Shown here in pieces: positions 46,066 through 55,948 of a stretch of DNA of 64,000 nt (positions within the stretch are counted from its first letter, which is position 1; every line of letters begins with the position of its first letter). Position numbers and translations under genes: made by a program. The notes under the pieces were generated by a model. That model did no database searches and was not told the DNA's origin. It saw nothing but the letters and a program-made list of their open reading frames with translations. Source of the DNA: Methylobacterium frigidaeris (lineage in GTDB: Bacteria > Pseudomonadota > Alphaproteobacteria > Rhizobiales > Beijerinckiaceae); NCBI RefSeq assembly GCF_022179185.1, contig NZ_BPQJ01000005.1, forward strand, positions 1 to 64,000. Direction: 5' to 3'.

Positions 46066-48596
46066 TCCGCCGCCGGCTCAACGCCCTGCGGCGGGACGGG
46101 CTGTCGACGCAGGTCTACCTGGTCGCCCTGGCGATCGCCCTGATCGGGCCGGGCCTGCTGTTCACCGCCGTGCTGCTCGGCCGCTACGCTGCCCTGGAGC
46201 GGATCCGCTTCGAGCAGGACGCCCGCGAGAGCGTGCGCGGCATCGCGCTCAGCGTCGACCGCGACATCGCCGGGCTGGTCTCGGTGCTGCAGACCCTCGC
46301 GGCCTCGCCACGCCTGCGCCAGGACGGCCTCGGCGGGTTCGAGACACAGGCCCGGGCCGTGACGGAGGCGACGGGCCTCCACCTCTCGCTGCGTCTGCGG
46401 GACGGGACCCAGCTGGCCAACACCGCCCTGCCCCCCGGCGCGCCGCTGCCGCAGGACCCGCATCCCGAGGATGCCGCAGTGCTGGCGACGAAGCAGCCGG
46501 TGATCGGCGGCGTCCGGGCGGGTGCGCCCGGGCGACCGCCGACCTACGACGTGGCGGTGCCGGTGATGATCGAGGGGGCGCCGGCCTACCTGCTCAGCGT
46601 CACGGTGCCGGTGGCGCGGCTGCACCAGATCCTGGTCCAGGATCTCGCGCCGGGCTGGACCACCGGGATCATCGACCGCAACGGCCTCCTGCTCGCCCGC
46701 TCGGAGGATCATGCCAGCCTCGCCGGCCAGCCGATGCAGGCCGCGTTGCGGGGCCACCCGACCGGCGCCGCCGACATCTGGGAGGGGATCGACCGGCGTC
46801 GGCGGCCGGTCCTCTACGTCGAGACCACCGCGAAGGCGGCGGGCTGGACCGTCGGCGCCAGCATTCCCAAGCAGCAGGTCGAGGCGCCGTTGCGCCACTG
46901 GGTCGTGGCCTTCGGCGGGTTCGGGCTCCTGGCGCTGGCGGTGTCCTCCATCCTGGCGGTGAAGCTCTGGGCGCGGGTCGCCGAGCCCCTGCGCCAGCTC
47001 GCGCAAGCGGGCGGGGCGCTCGCCGCGGGCCAGCCGGTGCCGCGGGTCTCGACGCCGATCCGCGAGATCCGCCAGCTCGCCGACACCCTGGCCGACGCCT
47101 CGCAGAGCCTGCGCCGGCGCATCGCCGAGCGCGACCAGGCGCTGAGCCAGCAGAGCCGCAGCCTCGCCGCCCTGCGCGAGAGCGAGGCGCGCTTCCGCCA
47201 CATGGCCGATTCCGCTCCGGCCCTGATCTGGATGACCGACGGCACGGGCGAGGTGACCTTCGTCAACCTGCACTACGGTTACCTGTTCGGCCGCTCGACC
47301 GAGACGCTGACCGGGGGCCGCTGGCGCGAGATCGTCCACCCGGACGACCTTCCCGGCTTCGAGGCGGCGTTCGAGAGCGCTTTTGCCGCCCGCACGCCGT
47401 TCCGCCGCGCGACCCGGGTGATCGACCGGCACGGGGCGACGCGCTGGATCCTGTGCGAGGGCGTGGCCCGCCTCGACGATCACGGCCGCTTCCTCGGCTA
47501 TACCGGCTGCAACGTCGACATCACCGAAGCCAAGGACGCCGAGACCGCCCTGCGCGAGGGCGAGGAGCGCCTGCGGCTGGCGCTCGCCGCCGGGCGGCTC
47601 GGCACCTGGGAGATCGACCTCGCCTCCGGGCAGCACCGCCTCTCGGCCCGCTCGGCCGAGATCTTCGGGCAAGCCCCCCTCTCGCACGAGGCCTGGACCC
47701 GCACCGTGCATCCGGAGGACCGGACCCGGATCGAGGCGGCGCTCCACGCCCTGCTGGCGGGCGAGGCCGAGTACCGCACCGAGTTCCGGATTCGGCCGAA
47801 CGACACCCAGGGGCGCTGGGTCAGCGCCCGCTGGGTCAGCGCCCAGGCGATCGTTCAGCGCGATGCCGGCGGCCGGGCGCGCCGGGTGATCGGCATCCAC
47901 CAGGAGGTGACCGAGCGCAAGCGGGCCGAGGAGCACCTGCGCCTGCTGGTGCACGAGCTGAACCACCGGGTGAAGAACACGCTGGCCACCGTGCAGTCGA
48001 TCGCGATGCAGAGCCTGCGCGGCCTCGACGGGCCGCAGGCCGCCGCTGCCAGATCGGCCTTCGAGGCGCGGCTGATCGCGCTCGCGCGCGTCCACGACGT
48101 GCTCACCCGCGAGAGCTGGGAAGGGGCGGAGCTGGCCGAGGTGGTGAAGGACGCGCTCGCCCCCCTCGACGGGCCGGGCGCACCCTCGCGCTTCGCGATC
48201 GGCGGCCCGACCCTGCTCCTGCCGCCCCGCATCGCGCTCTCGATCGCCATGGCCCTGCACGAACTCGCCACCAACGCGGTCAAGTACGGCGCCCTCTCGG
48301 TGCCGGCGGGTCAGGTCACCCTGTCGTGGAGCGTCGCGGAGGGGCGGCTCGCCTTGCGCTGGCAGGAGCGCGGCGGGCCGCCGGTCGTCCCCCCGACCCG
48401 CACCGGCTTCGGCTCCCGCCTGATCGAGCGCAGCCTCGCCCGCGAACTCGACGGCACGGTGAGCCTGAGCTTCCCGCCGGAGGGCGTGGTCTGCACCATC
48501 GTGGCGCCGCTGGCCGAGCCGGGCGAGGTCCGGTCGGAATCACGGGAGGAGAGCGCCGCCGCGCCGGCCCGTCGCCGGGCGGCAGGGCATTCGTGA
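46062..48596 (+). CDS. Membrane sensor histidine kinase, HWE family, with two PAS domains
   Basis: An 844-residue inner-membrane kinase. Membrane helices at about 18-40 and 285-307 flank a periplasmic sensing domain of about 245 residues. A HAMP-like linker and two PAS domains (about 380-490 and 505-620) follow. The HWE kinase core is complete: phosphoacceptor H635 in HELNHRVKNTL, the N-box HELATNAVKYGALS and the LRWQERGG W-x-E element, then GFGSRLIERSL. HWE kinases often feed the PhyR general stress response. The signal is unknown. A repeat leader precedes the gene. Confidence 0.92.
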   Translation: MIRRRLNALRRDGLSTQVYLVALAIALIGPGLLFTAVLLGRYAALERIRFEQDARESVRGIALSVDRDIAGLVSVLQTLAASPRLRQDGLGGFETQARAVTEATGLHLSLRLRDGTQLANTALPPGAPLPQDPHPEDAAVLATKQPVIGGVRAGAPGRPPTYDVAVPVMIEGAPAYLLSVTVPVARLHQILVQDLAPGWTTGIIDRNGLLLARSEDHASLAGQPMQAALRGHPTGAADIWEGIDRRRRPVLYVETTAKAAGWTVGASIPKQQVEAPLRHWVVAFGGFGLLALAVSSILAVKLWARVAEPLRQLAQAGGALAAGQPVPRVSTPIREIRQLADTLADASQSLRRRIAERDQALSQQSRSLAALRESEARFRHMADSAPALIWMTDGTGEVTFVNLHYGYLFGRSTETLTGGRWREIVHPDDLPGFEAAFESAFAARTPFRRATRVIDRHGATRWILCEGVARLDDHGRFLGYTGCNVDITEAKDAETALREGEERLRLALAAGRLGTWEIDLASGQHRLSARSAEIFGQAPLSHEAWTRTVHPEDRTRIEAALHALLAGEAEYRTEFRIRPNDTQGRWVSARWVSAQAIVQRDAGGRARRVIGIHQEVTERKRAEEHLRLLVHELNHRVKNTLATVQSIAMQSLRGLDGPQAAAARSAFEARLIALARVHDVLTRESWEGAELAEVVKDALAPLDGPGAPSRFAIGGPTLLLPPRIALSIAMALHELATNAVKYGALSVPAGQVTLSWSVAEGRLALRWQERGGPPVVPPTRTGFGSRLIERSLARELDGTVSLSFPPEGVVCTIVAPLAEPGEVRSESREESAAAPARRRAAGHS

Positions 48597-48708
48597 GCCG
48601 AGATCGCGGGCGGAAGTAGGCCGGCTGGTCGATGGCGACTGGGGAACGTCGTCCCATATCGCCGGGAGCCGAGGGCCCGTCCGCGCCCGGCGCCGGACGG
48701 ACCCGCCG

Positions 48709-50022
48709 ATGACGCCAGATCCGACGCCAAGCCCCTCGGCCCGCCGGCCGCTCCACGCCCGGCTCGGTCCCGTGCGCGGCCGGGCGGGGTTGACCACCGC
48801 CGGGGCGGCCCTGCTGCTGCTGGTCGGGTCCGCCAACGGGCTGCTGCTGGCCTGGCAGAGCAGCGTCCAACACCGCATCACCCACACGCTGTCGGTCGAC
48901 CGGACCCTGATGCAGGTGCTGGCCGATCTCCTCGACAGCGAGACCGGGCAGCGCGGCTACCTCCTGACCGGCGATCCGGCCTTCCTGGTGCCGTACACCG
49001 CCGGACAGGCGCGGATCGCCGCCGAGCTGCCGGTGCTGGAGGGGGAGCTGCGCACCTCCCCGATCCAGGAGACCCGCCTCGCCTCCTTGCGCCCCGCCAT
49101 CGCCCGCAAGTTCGCCGAGCTCGACCGGACGCTCGCTCTCGACCGTGCCGGCGACCGCGACGGGGCACTGGCCCTGGTACGGGCCGGCGAGGGCAAGGCG
49201 GAGATGGACGAGATCCGCCGGATCATCGAGTCGATGCGCGCCCAGGAAGACGAGCTGCTGATGGGCTACCAGCAGCACGCCCACCGGATCGAGGCGATGG
49301 TCGGGATTGGCAGCGTCGTGTCGGTCGGCATCATGGCCTTGCTCGCGGTCCTCGCCTTGAGGGAGGCGATGCGGCGGGCGGCCCTGTCGCGCTTCCTGCC
49401 GGCCGAGCTGGCGCCGCTGCTCGAGCGCGGCGGCAGCCTGGAGCAGGGCGGCGGCCTGCGGCTCGGCGAGCGGCGGCACGCGGCCATCGCCTTCGTCGAC
49501 ATGCGCGGATCCACTACGATCGCCGAGCGGGCCGACCCCGAGACGGTGGCGATCCTGGTCACGGGGTTCCGCCGCTGCGTCGCCCAGGCCGCCCGGGAAA
49601 CCGGCGGCGTGATCGACAAGTTCATGGGCGACGGCGCCTTGGTGGTGTTCGGCGTGCCGGAGGCGCGCACGGATGCCGCCGCGCAAGCACTCGCCTTCGC
49701 GGAACGGCTGGAGGGGCTGGTGGCCGAGTGGAACGCGGGCTCGGCGCAAGCCCCCGTGCGGATCGGCATTGGGGTGCATTGCGGCGAGGTGTTCGTCGGC
49801 GTGGTCGGCGATGACGATCGGCTCGAATTCACCGTGCTCGGCGACGCGGTCAACGTCGCGGCCCGGCTCGAGCAGGCAACCAAGACCTTCGGGACCACCA
49901 CCCTGGCGTCGCAAGCCGCACTCGACGCGGCGCGAGTCTCCGGCCCTGAATGGCGAGAGGTCAGCCGCTCGCCCCTGCGCGGCCGGCAGGAGGCGTTCCC
50001 GATCTACGGCCGGGCGGCCTGA
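48709..50022 (+). CDS. CHASE3-domain adenylate/guanylate cyclase (class III)
   Basis: A 437-residue membrane cyclase. Helix 1 (about 28-50) and helix 2 (about 200-220) bracket a CHASE3-type periplasmic sensor with LLDSETGQRGYLLTGD. The cytosolic catalytic domain has both metal aspartates, D264 (FVDMRGST) and D308 (KFMGDGALVVFG), and ends with FTVLGDAVNVAARLE. It should make cAMP or cGMP. It follows the HWE kinase by 112 bases in the same direction and may share its transcript. Confidence 0.92.
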   Translation: MTPDPTPSPSARRPLHARLGPVRGRAGLTTAGAALLLLVGSANGLLLAWQSSVQHRITHTLSVDRTLMQVLADLLDSETGQRGYLLTGDPAFLVPYTAGQARIAAELPVLEGELRTSPIQETRLASLRPAIARKFAELDRTLALDRAGDRDGALALVRAGEGKAEMDEIRRIIESMRAQEDELLMGYQQHAHRIEAMVGIGSVVSVGIMALLAVLALREAMRRAALSRFLPAELAPLLERGGSLEQGGGLRLGERRHAAIAFVDMRGSTTIAERADPETVAILVTGFRRCVAQAARETGGVIDKFMGDGALVVFGVPEARTDAAAQALAFAERLEGLVAEWNAGSAQAPVRIGIGVHCGEVFVGVVGDDDRLEFTVLGDAVNVAARLEQATKTFGTTTLASQAALDAARVSGPEWREVSRSPLRGRQEAFPIYGRAA

Positions 50023-50089
50023 GAGCTGTTCGAGAACGAGGCGGACGAAAACGGCGCGGGAAGGGGGTAGCGGTCCCGGCCGGCCTCTG

Positions 50090-50518
50090 CTATCGCAGCC
50101 GCCCCGGCCGGGTCGGCTCGAAGACGATCCGGCGGTGGAAGGCGCACCAGCTCTTGCCGTCCTGCACCGGCGCACCGCAGCAAACCGCACGGTCGTTCGG
50201 TTCGCCGATGATGAACTTGCACACGAAAGCGCCCGATTGGGCGAAGGGAACCCGGAGACTCGGAGAGGGCTCCTCGACGGCGTCTGCGGTCACGATATGC
50301 GACATGCGCACGAGCTGGTTCATCGGGTACTGACTCGCTGGCCTTGCGTCACCCTCGACCAGAAGGGCGCCGGGCCGGTTCGTGGCGGGCAGGTCCGTCA
50401 CCGGATTCTCCACCCATGAGATCCGCGCCCTGAGACCCGTACGCACACGCGTCGCAGGGGCAGCGGTGATGACCTGAATTTGGGGTTGCGTCTCGCAGAA
50501 CGCAAGCCCCCTAAGCAT
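50090..50518 (-). CDS. GcrA C-terminal-domain-only protein
   Basis: A 142-residue frame whose C-terminus, VCKFIIGEP followed by CCGAPVQDGKSWCAFHRRIVFEP, matches the sigma-70-interacting C-terminal domain of the cell-cycle regulator GcrA (CKxxIGxP, CG, WC/YC, H, P). The GcrA N-terminal DNA-binding motif (WTDERVELLKKLW type) is absent, here and in the 100 bases upstream in any frame. No good ribosome site supports the ATG at 50518; internal ATGs at 50323 or 50305 would give about 72-78 residues. It could be a decoy of sigma or a relic. Confidence 0.55.
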   Translation of the reverse strand: MLRGLAFCETQPQIQVITAAPATRVRTGLRARISWVENPVTDLPATNRPGALLVEGDARPASQYPMNQLVRMSHIVTADAVEEPSPSLRVPFAQSGAFVCKFIIGEPNDRAVCCGAPVQDGKSWCAFHRRIVFEPTRPGRLR

Positions 50519-50640
50519 TTACGTGTGGTTTTCGACAGCCCGGACGGGTCCGGGACCGCGGCGGCCCGCCCCCTGGGGCGTCATCGACTTGCCATCCACC
50601 CATCCTATCCTTGGCTGACCCCTGCCGCCGTGAGTCCGCC

Positions 50641-52287
50641 ATGTCCGACGCCGCCCTCATCCCCGACCATGCCGACGCGGCGCCTGGTCACGCCCGCCCC
50701 GGTCCGCGGCTCGACCACGGCGTGCACCCGGCGGCGGCGATCGGCTTCCTGGTCGTGCTGGCCGCGGGTCTGGCCTATGGCGGCACCAACCTCGTCGCCG
50801 ACATGCACCGGGCCGGCCAGCCGCCGCTCGCCATCGGGGCCTTCGCGCTGCTCGGCCTCGCCCTCCTGATCGCGCTAGCCTTCGAGTTCGTGAACGGCTT
50901 CCACGACACCGCCAACGCGGTGGCGACCGTGATCTACACCCATTCGATGCCGCCCCTCGTCGCGGTGATCTGGTCGGGCGCGTTCAACTTCCTCGGCGTC
51001 ATGGCCTCGACCGGGGCGGTGGCCTACAGCGTCGTGACGCTGCTGCCGGTGGAGCTGATCCTCCAGGTCGGCTCAGGCGCGGGCTACGCGATGATCTTCG
51101 CGCTCCTGCTCGCGGCGATCGTGTGGAACCTCGGCACCTGGGCGCTCGGCCTGCCGAACTCCTCCTCGCACGCGCTGATCGGCTCGGTGATCGGCGTCGG
51201 CCTCGCCAACCAGCTGATGGCACCGGGTCACGCCGCCTCCGGCGTCGCCTGGGGGCAGGCGGCGACCGTGCTCGAATCGCTGCTGTTCAGCCCCGTCGTC
51301 GGCTTCCTCTGCGCCGCCGGCCTGCTCCTCGTGCTCAAGCGCGTCGTGCGCCGGCCCGACCTCTACCGGGCGCCCGAGGGCGAGGCGGCGCCGCCGCTCT
51401 GGATCCGCGGCCTCCTGATCCTGACCTGCACTGGCGTGTCCTTCGCGCACGGTGGCAATGACGGCCAGAAGGGGATGGGACTGATCATGCTGATCCTGAT
51501 CGGCGCCGCCCCCACGGCCTATGCGCTCAACCGCACCATGCCGGATTCGAGCACCCCGGCCTTCGTGCAGGGCTCGCAGGGAGCAAGCCGTGTCTTCCGC
51601 GACCATGCCGGCTCCGCCGACGTGCCGGACGCCGCCAGGGCCCGGGCCAAGGTCGGGGAGGCCCTGAAGGCGGAGGCGCCGGCCAAGGCCCTCGCCGCGC
51701 CGGAGGCCTTCGCGGCGCTCGCCGGCCTCGCGGACGACATCGCAACCCAAGTCAAGAATTACGGCGCCATCCGGCACGTGCCGGCGGAGGCGACGCCGAA
51801 CCTGCGCAACGACATGTACCTCGCCAGCGACGCGGTGCGCCTGCTCACCGGCGACACATCGCCGTTCAGCGATGCCGAGAAGACGACGCTCAAGGACTAT
51901 CAGCGCACCCTCGACGACGGCACCCGCTACATCCCGACCTGGGTCAAGGTCGTGGTCGCCCTGGCGCTCGGCCTCGGCACGATGGTGGGCTGGAAGCGGA
52001 TCGTCGTCACGGTCGGCGAGCGCATCGGCAAGCAGCACCTCACCTACGCGCAAGGCGCCTCCGCCGAGGCGGTGGCCGCCGGCACGATCGGGCTCGCCGA
52101 GGCCTACGGGATGCCGGTCTCGACCACCCACATCCTGTCGAGCGGCGTCGCCGGCACGATGTGGGCCAACGGCACCGGCCTGCAGATGGCGACGGTGCGC
52201 AACCTGGCGCTGGCCTGGATCCTGACCCTGCCGGCAGCGATCACGCTGGCGGGCGGGCTGTACTGGGGGCTGCGACAGGTGTTCTGA
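50641..52287 (+). CDS. pit: Low-affinity inorganic phosphate transporter (Pit)
   Basis: A 548-residue membrane symporter of the PiT family. The paired family signatures are GFHDTANAVATVIYTHSMPP near residue 90 and GLAEAYGMPVSTTHILSSGVAGTMWANG near 485. GGNDGQKGMG and NSSSHALIGS are also typical. A long cytosolic loop lies at about 300-430. It imports phosphate with protons or as a metal-phosphate complex. The usual DUF47 (PhoU-like) partner gene is not adjacent. Confidence 0.92.
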   Translation: MSDAALIPDHADAAPGHARPGPRLDHGVHPAAAIGFLVVLAAGLAYGGTNLVADMHRAGQPPLAIGAFALLGLALLIALAFEFVNGFHDTANAVATVIYTHSMPPLVAVIWSGAFNFLGVMASTGAVAYSVVTLLPVELILQVGSGAGYAMIFALLLAAIVWNLGTWALGLPNSSSHALIGSVIGVGLANQLMAPGHAASGVAWGQAATVLESLLFSPVVGFLCAAGLLLVLKRVVRRPDLYRAPEGEAAPPLWIRGLLILTCTGVSFAHGGNDGQKGMGLIMLILIGAAPTAYALNRTMPDSSTPAFVQGSQGASRVFRDHAGSADVPDAARARAKVGEALKAEAPAKALAAPEAFAALAGLADDIATQVKNYGAIRHVPAEATPNLRNDMYLASDAVRLLTGDTSPFSDAEKTTLKDYQRTLDDGTRYIPTWVKVVVALALGLGTMVGWKRIVVTVGERIGKQHLTYAQGASAEAVAAGTIGLAEAYGMPVSTTHILSSGVAGTMWANGTGLQMATVRNLALAWILTLPAAITLAGGLYWGLRQVF

Positions 52288-52368
52288 GGCGCCCCGGACT
52301 GGCAACCCGTCCCCCGTCGGTGTAACCGCCCCGGGCGGGCGCCTTTCGGTCCGCGCCAGGGACCCGCC

Positions 52369-53382
52369 ATGCGCTTCCTCGTGACAGGCACGGCCGGCTT
52401 CATCGGCTTCCATCTCGCCCGGCGCCTGCTCCGGGCCGGGCACGAGGTCGTGGGGGTCGACGGGCTGACCGACTACTACGACGTCGCCCTGAAGCGGGCC
52501 CGGCTGGCGCAGCTCGAGAGCCTGCCCGGCTTCTCGTCCCACGCCTTCCTTCTGGAGGAGCCCGGCGCCTTCATGAGCCTCATGGCCGAGGCGGGCCCCG
52601 AGGTGGTGGTGCATCTCGCCGCCCAGGCGGGGGTGCGCTACAGCCTGGAGCACCCGGAAGCCTACGTCTCGGGCAACGTGGTGGGCACCTTTCAGGTGCT
52701 GGAGGGATGCCGGGCGCATCCGGTGCGCCACCTGCTCTTTGCCTCGACCTCCTCGGCCTATGGCGGCAACCGGACGGTGCCGTTCCGCGAGACCGACCGG
52801 GCGGTGTGGCCGCTCACCATCTACGCCGCCTCGAAGCTCGCCGGCGAGGCGATGGCGCATTCCTACGCCCATCTGTGGACGATCCCGACGACCGCGTTCC
52901 GGTTCTTCACCGTCTACGGGCCGTGGGGCCGGCCCGACATGGCTTTGTTCCTGTTCACCCGGAAGATCCTGGCCGGCGAGCCGATCGAGGTCTACGACCA
53001 CGGCCGGGCGGTGCGCGACTTCACCTACATCGACGACCTCGTCGAGAGCATCAGCCGGCTGATCGACGCCCCCCCTCCCCTGCCCGGCACCGGCCCCGTC
53101 TCGGCCGCCGATACTCTGAGCCCGGTCGCGCCCTACCGGATGGTCAATATCGGCGGCGGACGGCCGGTGAGCGTGGCGGCGATGCTCGACGCCCTGGAGG
53201 ACGCTCTCGGCCGGAAGGCCGTTCGCCACCTGCGCGACCTGCCGCCCGGCGACGTCGAGCGAACGGAAGCGAGCACCGACCTCCTGCGCGACCTCGTCGG
53301 CTACGTGCCGGCGACGCCGCTCGCGGCCGGGATCCCGGCCTTCGTCGCCTGGTACCGGGAGCATTACCGCACGGGAGCGTGA
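52369..53382 (+). CDS. NAD-dependent epimerase, UDP-glucuronate 4-epimerase-like
   Basis: A 337-residue extended SDR. TGTAGFIGFHLARRL binds NAD, SSAYGG supplies the Ser, and the catalytic pair is Y152/K156 in YAASK. FRFFTVYGPWGRPDMALFLFT is the hallmark of UDP-glucuronate 4-epimerases making UDP-galacturonate for surface polysaccharide. AGGGA precedes the ATG. No glycosyltransferase genes are adjacent. Confidence 0.88.
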   Translation: MRFLVTGTAGFIGFHLARRLLRAGHEVVGVDGLTDYYDVALKRARLAQLESLPGFSSHAFLLEEPGAFMSLMAEAGPEVVVHLAAQAGVRYSLEHPEAYVSGNVVGTFQVLEGCRAHPVRHLLFASTSSAYGGNRTVPFRETDRAVWPLTIYAASKLAGEAMAHSYAHLWTIPTTAFRFFTVYGPWGRPDMALFLFTRKILAGEPIEVYDHGRAVRDFTYIDDLVESISRLIDAPPPLPGTGPVSAADTLSPVAPYRMVNIGGGRPVSVAAMLDALEDALGRKAVRHLRDLPPGDVERTEASTDLLRDLVGYVPATPLAAGIPAFVAWYREHYRTGA

Positions 53383-53395
53383 TCGCCGGCTTGTC

Positions 53396-54679
53396 ATGGG
53401 GGCCGTGACAATGCTCAATTCCCCCATGCCCCGCAGCCTCGATCCCGAGACCGTGCCCGCCCCCGACGCGGCGCCGCGCCAGACCCGGCGCTACGCTCAG
53501 AAGCGCGACGCGATCCTCCACGCCGCCGCCGCCCTGATCAACGAGGCCGGCGTGAAGGGCACGACGCTCGCCGACGTCGCCCGCAGCGTCGGGCTGATGA
53601 CGAACAGCGTGACCTATTATTACCGCCGCAAGGAGGATCTGGCGGCGGCCTGCTTCCTGCACACGATCGGGGTGCTCGACGGGCTGGTGGCGCGGGCCGA
53701 GGCGGCGCCCGACGGGCCGGCGCGGCTCGCGCTCCTCCTCGACCTCGCGGTCGCCCACCGGGCCGCCATGGCGGCGGGCGAGGAGCCGGACATCGCCGTG
53801 CTCCACGACGTGCGGGCCCTGCCGGCGCCCCAGGCCGAGAGCGTGTTCGCCGCCTACAACGCGCTCTTCCGCCGCTTGCGCGGCCTGTTCGACGAGGACG
53901 GCCTCGACCGGCAGGACCGCAACGCCCGCACCCACCTGCTGCTCTCGGTGCTGCACTCGACCCGGCTGTGGATCGGCCGCTACGAGCCGCGGGACTATGC
54001 CCGGGCCGGCGCCCGGATGGCCGACCTCCTCACCCGCGGCATGGCGGCGCCGGGCTCGGAGTGGTGCCCGGCCCTCCTGCCCGAACAGGCGCCGCCGGAG
54101 GAGAGCGAGGTCTCGCCGGAGGCGTTCTTGCGCGCCGCCACGATCCTCATCAACCAGCAGGGCTATCGCGGCGCCTCCGTCGAGAAGATCTCCGGCCTCC
54201 TCAAGGTCACCAAGGGCTCGTTCTACCATCACAACGACAACAAGGACGACCTCGTCGCCAACTGCTTCTCCCGCAGCTTCGCGCAGATCCGGGCGGTGCA
54301 GGACGCGGCGGACACCCGCGGCGGGAGCGGCTGGGACCGGATCTGCACCGCCTCGGCGACCCTGGTGCGCAGCCAGCTGGGGCCCGGCGGGCCGCTCCTG
54401 CGCGTCACCGCCTTCAGCGCGCTGCCCGAGGCCCTGCGCACCGAGACGCGGCGCACCATGAACCGCCTGACCGAGCGCTTCGGCTTCTGCCTCGTCGATG
54501 GCATGGCCGACGGCTCGGTGCGGCCGCTCGATGCCGGCATCGCGGCCCAGCTCGTCTCCAGCATGGTGAACGCCGCCGCCGAACTGCCGGCCTGGGTGCC
54601 GGGCGTCACGCCGGACACGGCAGCCGACCTCTACGCCCGGCCGCTGTTCCTGGGACTGTTCGCGCCGGCGGCGCGGTGA
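53396..54679 (+). CDS. Tandem TetR/AcrR regulator (two TetR units in one chain)
   Basis: A 427-residue protein with two complete TetR units. The first HTH is at about 45-75 (TTLADVARSVGLMTNSVTYYY), the second at about 255-290 (ASVEKISGLLKVTKGSFYHH), each with its own helical domain after it. One chain may thus act as a built-in dimer. Starts at 53396, 53411 and 53426 are all possible; none has a strong ribosome site. It begins 13 bases after the epimerase gene and converges with pepT. Its target is unknown. Confidence 0.85.
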   Translation: MGAVTMLNSPMPRSLDPETVPAPDAAPRQTRRYAQKRDAILHAAAALINEAGVKGTTLADVARSVGLMTNSVTYYYRRKEDLAAACFLHTIGVLDGLVARAEAAPDGPARLALLLDLAVAHRAAMAAGEEPDIAVLHDVRALPAPQAESVFAAYNALFRRLRGLFDEDGLDRQDRNARTHLLLSVLHSTRLWIGRYEPRDYARAGARMADLLTRGMAAPGSEWCPALLPEQAPPEESEVSPEAFLRAATILINQQGYRGASVEKISGLLKVTKGSFYHHNDNKDDLVANCFSRSFAQIRAVQDAADTRGGSGWDRICTASATLVRSQLGPGGPLLRVTAFSALPEALRTETRRTMNRLTERFGFCLVDGMADGSVRPLDAGIAAQLVSSMVNAAAELPAWVPGVTPDTAADLYARPLFLGLFAPAAR

Positions 54680-54680
54680 T

Positions 54681-55931
54681 CTACCCCGCCGCCGAGAGGC
54701 AGATCCGCCGCGTCACCCGCCACGAGGCCGCGAAGGCCGGCACCGGCAGGAACTCGAACCGCGAGTGGAAGTTGTGGGCGCCGGTGAAGTAGTTCGGCGT
54801 CGGCAGGCCGCGGGCCGAGAGGGCCGCGCCGTCGGTGCCGCCGCGCATCGGGATCTGTCTTGGCGCGATGCCTTCCGCGGCGAGCGCGGCGAACAGCAGG
54901 TCGACCGAGCGGCGATCGTCGCCGAGGCTGTCGTGGATGTTGCCGTAGGTGTCGGTGATCCGGCACTCCACCCGGCCGGTCGGGTAGAGCGCGGCGATCT
55001 CCTCCGTCACCGCGTGCAGGCGCGCCTTGCGGGCGGCGAAACTGTCCTTGTCGAAGTCGCGGATCATCGCCTGCAGGCGCGCCTCGCCGGAATGGGCCTG
55101 GAGGCCGTTGAACCAGATGTAGCCCTCGCGCCCTTCCGTGTTCTCCGGCGTCTCGGCCCGGTCGAACCGGCCGATGAAGTCGTGCGCCATCAGGAGCGGG
55201 TTCACCATCACGCCCTTGGCCGACATCGGATGCGCGCTCACACCGGTGAACACGATCTCGGCGCCGGCCGCGTTGAAGGTCTCGATCACCACCTCGCCCA
55301 GCGCGCAGGCATCGATCGTGTAGGCGAAGTCGCAAGGGAGACGCGCGAGGTCGAGAGCCTTGGCGCCGCGCAGGCCGATCTCCTCGTCGGGCACGAAGGC
55401 GACCCAGATGTCGCCGTGCGGGTCGTCGGGGGTCAGGGTCGCGAGCAGCGTCATGAGGACGGCGATCGCCGCCTTGTTGTCGGCTCCGAGCACGCTGGTC
55501 CCGTCGCCGACGATCACGTCCTCGCCGGTATACGGCACGATCTCCGGATGCTCGGCGACGCGCAGCCAGATGTCCTGGTCGCGGTTGAGGCGGAGGTCGT
55601 GGCCGTCGAAGCGCAGCACCTGCGGGCGGATCTCGGCGGAGAGCCCGACATCGACGGTGTCGAGATGGGCGACGAAGCCGATCGGCGGCGCGTCGGGCCG
55701 GGTGCCGGCTTTCCGCGCCGTGAGGATCGCGTGTTCGTCGAGCACCACGTCGGAGAGGCCGAGGCCGCGGAGTTCTCCGGCCAGGAGCTCGGCCAGGGCG
55801 CGCTGGCCCGGCGTGCTCGGCAGGGTGGTGGCGCGGGCGTCGCTCTGGCTCGCCACCGCGAGGTAGCGGAAGAAGCGCTCGACCAGCTGGGCCCGGATGC
55901 CCGCCTCGTCCGCCATGTCGCCGTTCGCCAT
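54681..55931 (-). CDS. pepT: Peptidase T (tripeptide aminopeptidase)
   Basis: A 416-residue dinuclear-zinc M20B peptidase that removes N-terminal residues from tripeptides. Metal ligands are visible in AHLDTVDVG (H89, D91), GADNKAA, PDEEIG, IDACALGE and HNFHSRFEF. Length matches PepT. AGGGGA upstream supports the ATG at 55931. An ATG at 55949 that overlaps the stop of the upstream GST gene (TGATG) is an alternative and implies coupling. Confidence 0.92.
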   Translation of the reverse strand: MANGDMADEAGIRAQLVERFFRYLAVASQSDARATTLPSTPGQRALAELLAGELRGLGLSDVVLDEHAILTARKAGTRPDAPPIGFVAHLDTVDVGLSAEIRPQVLRFDGHDLRLNRDQDIWLRVAEHPEIVPYTGEDVIVGDGTSVLGADNKAAIAVLMTLLATLTPDDPHGDIWVAFVPDEEIGLRGAKALDLARLPCDFAYTIDACALGEVVIETFNAAGAEIVFTGVSAHPMSAKGVMVNPLLMAHDFIGRFDRAETPENTEGREGYIWFNGLQAHSGEARLQAMIRDFDKDSFAARKARLHAVTEEIAALYPTGRVECRITDTYGNIHDSLGDDRRSVDLLFAALAAEGIAPRQIPMRGGTDGAALSARGLPTPNYFTGAHNFHSRFEFLPVPAFAASWRVTRRICLSAAG

Positions 55932-55948
55932 GTCGCGAGGTCCCCTCA

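Noticed and set aside
45066-48260. A 1064-codon minus-strand frame opposite the HWE kinase
   Set aside because: Antisense shadow of a complete sensor kinase with all catalytic motifs; only its last 20 codons resemble anything and are reported separately as a possible relic.
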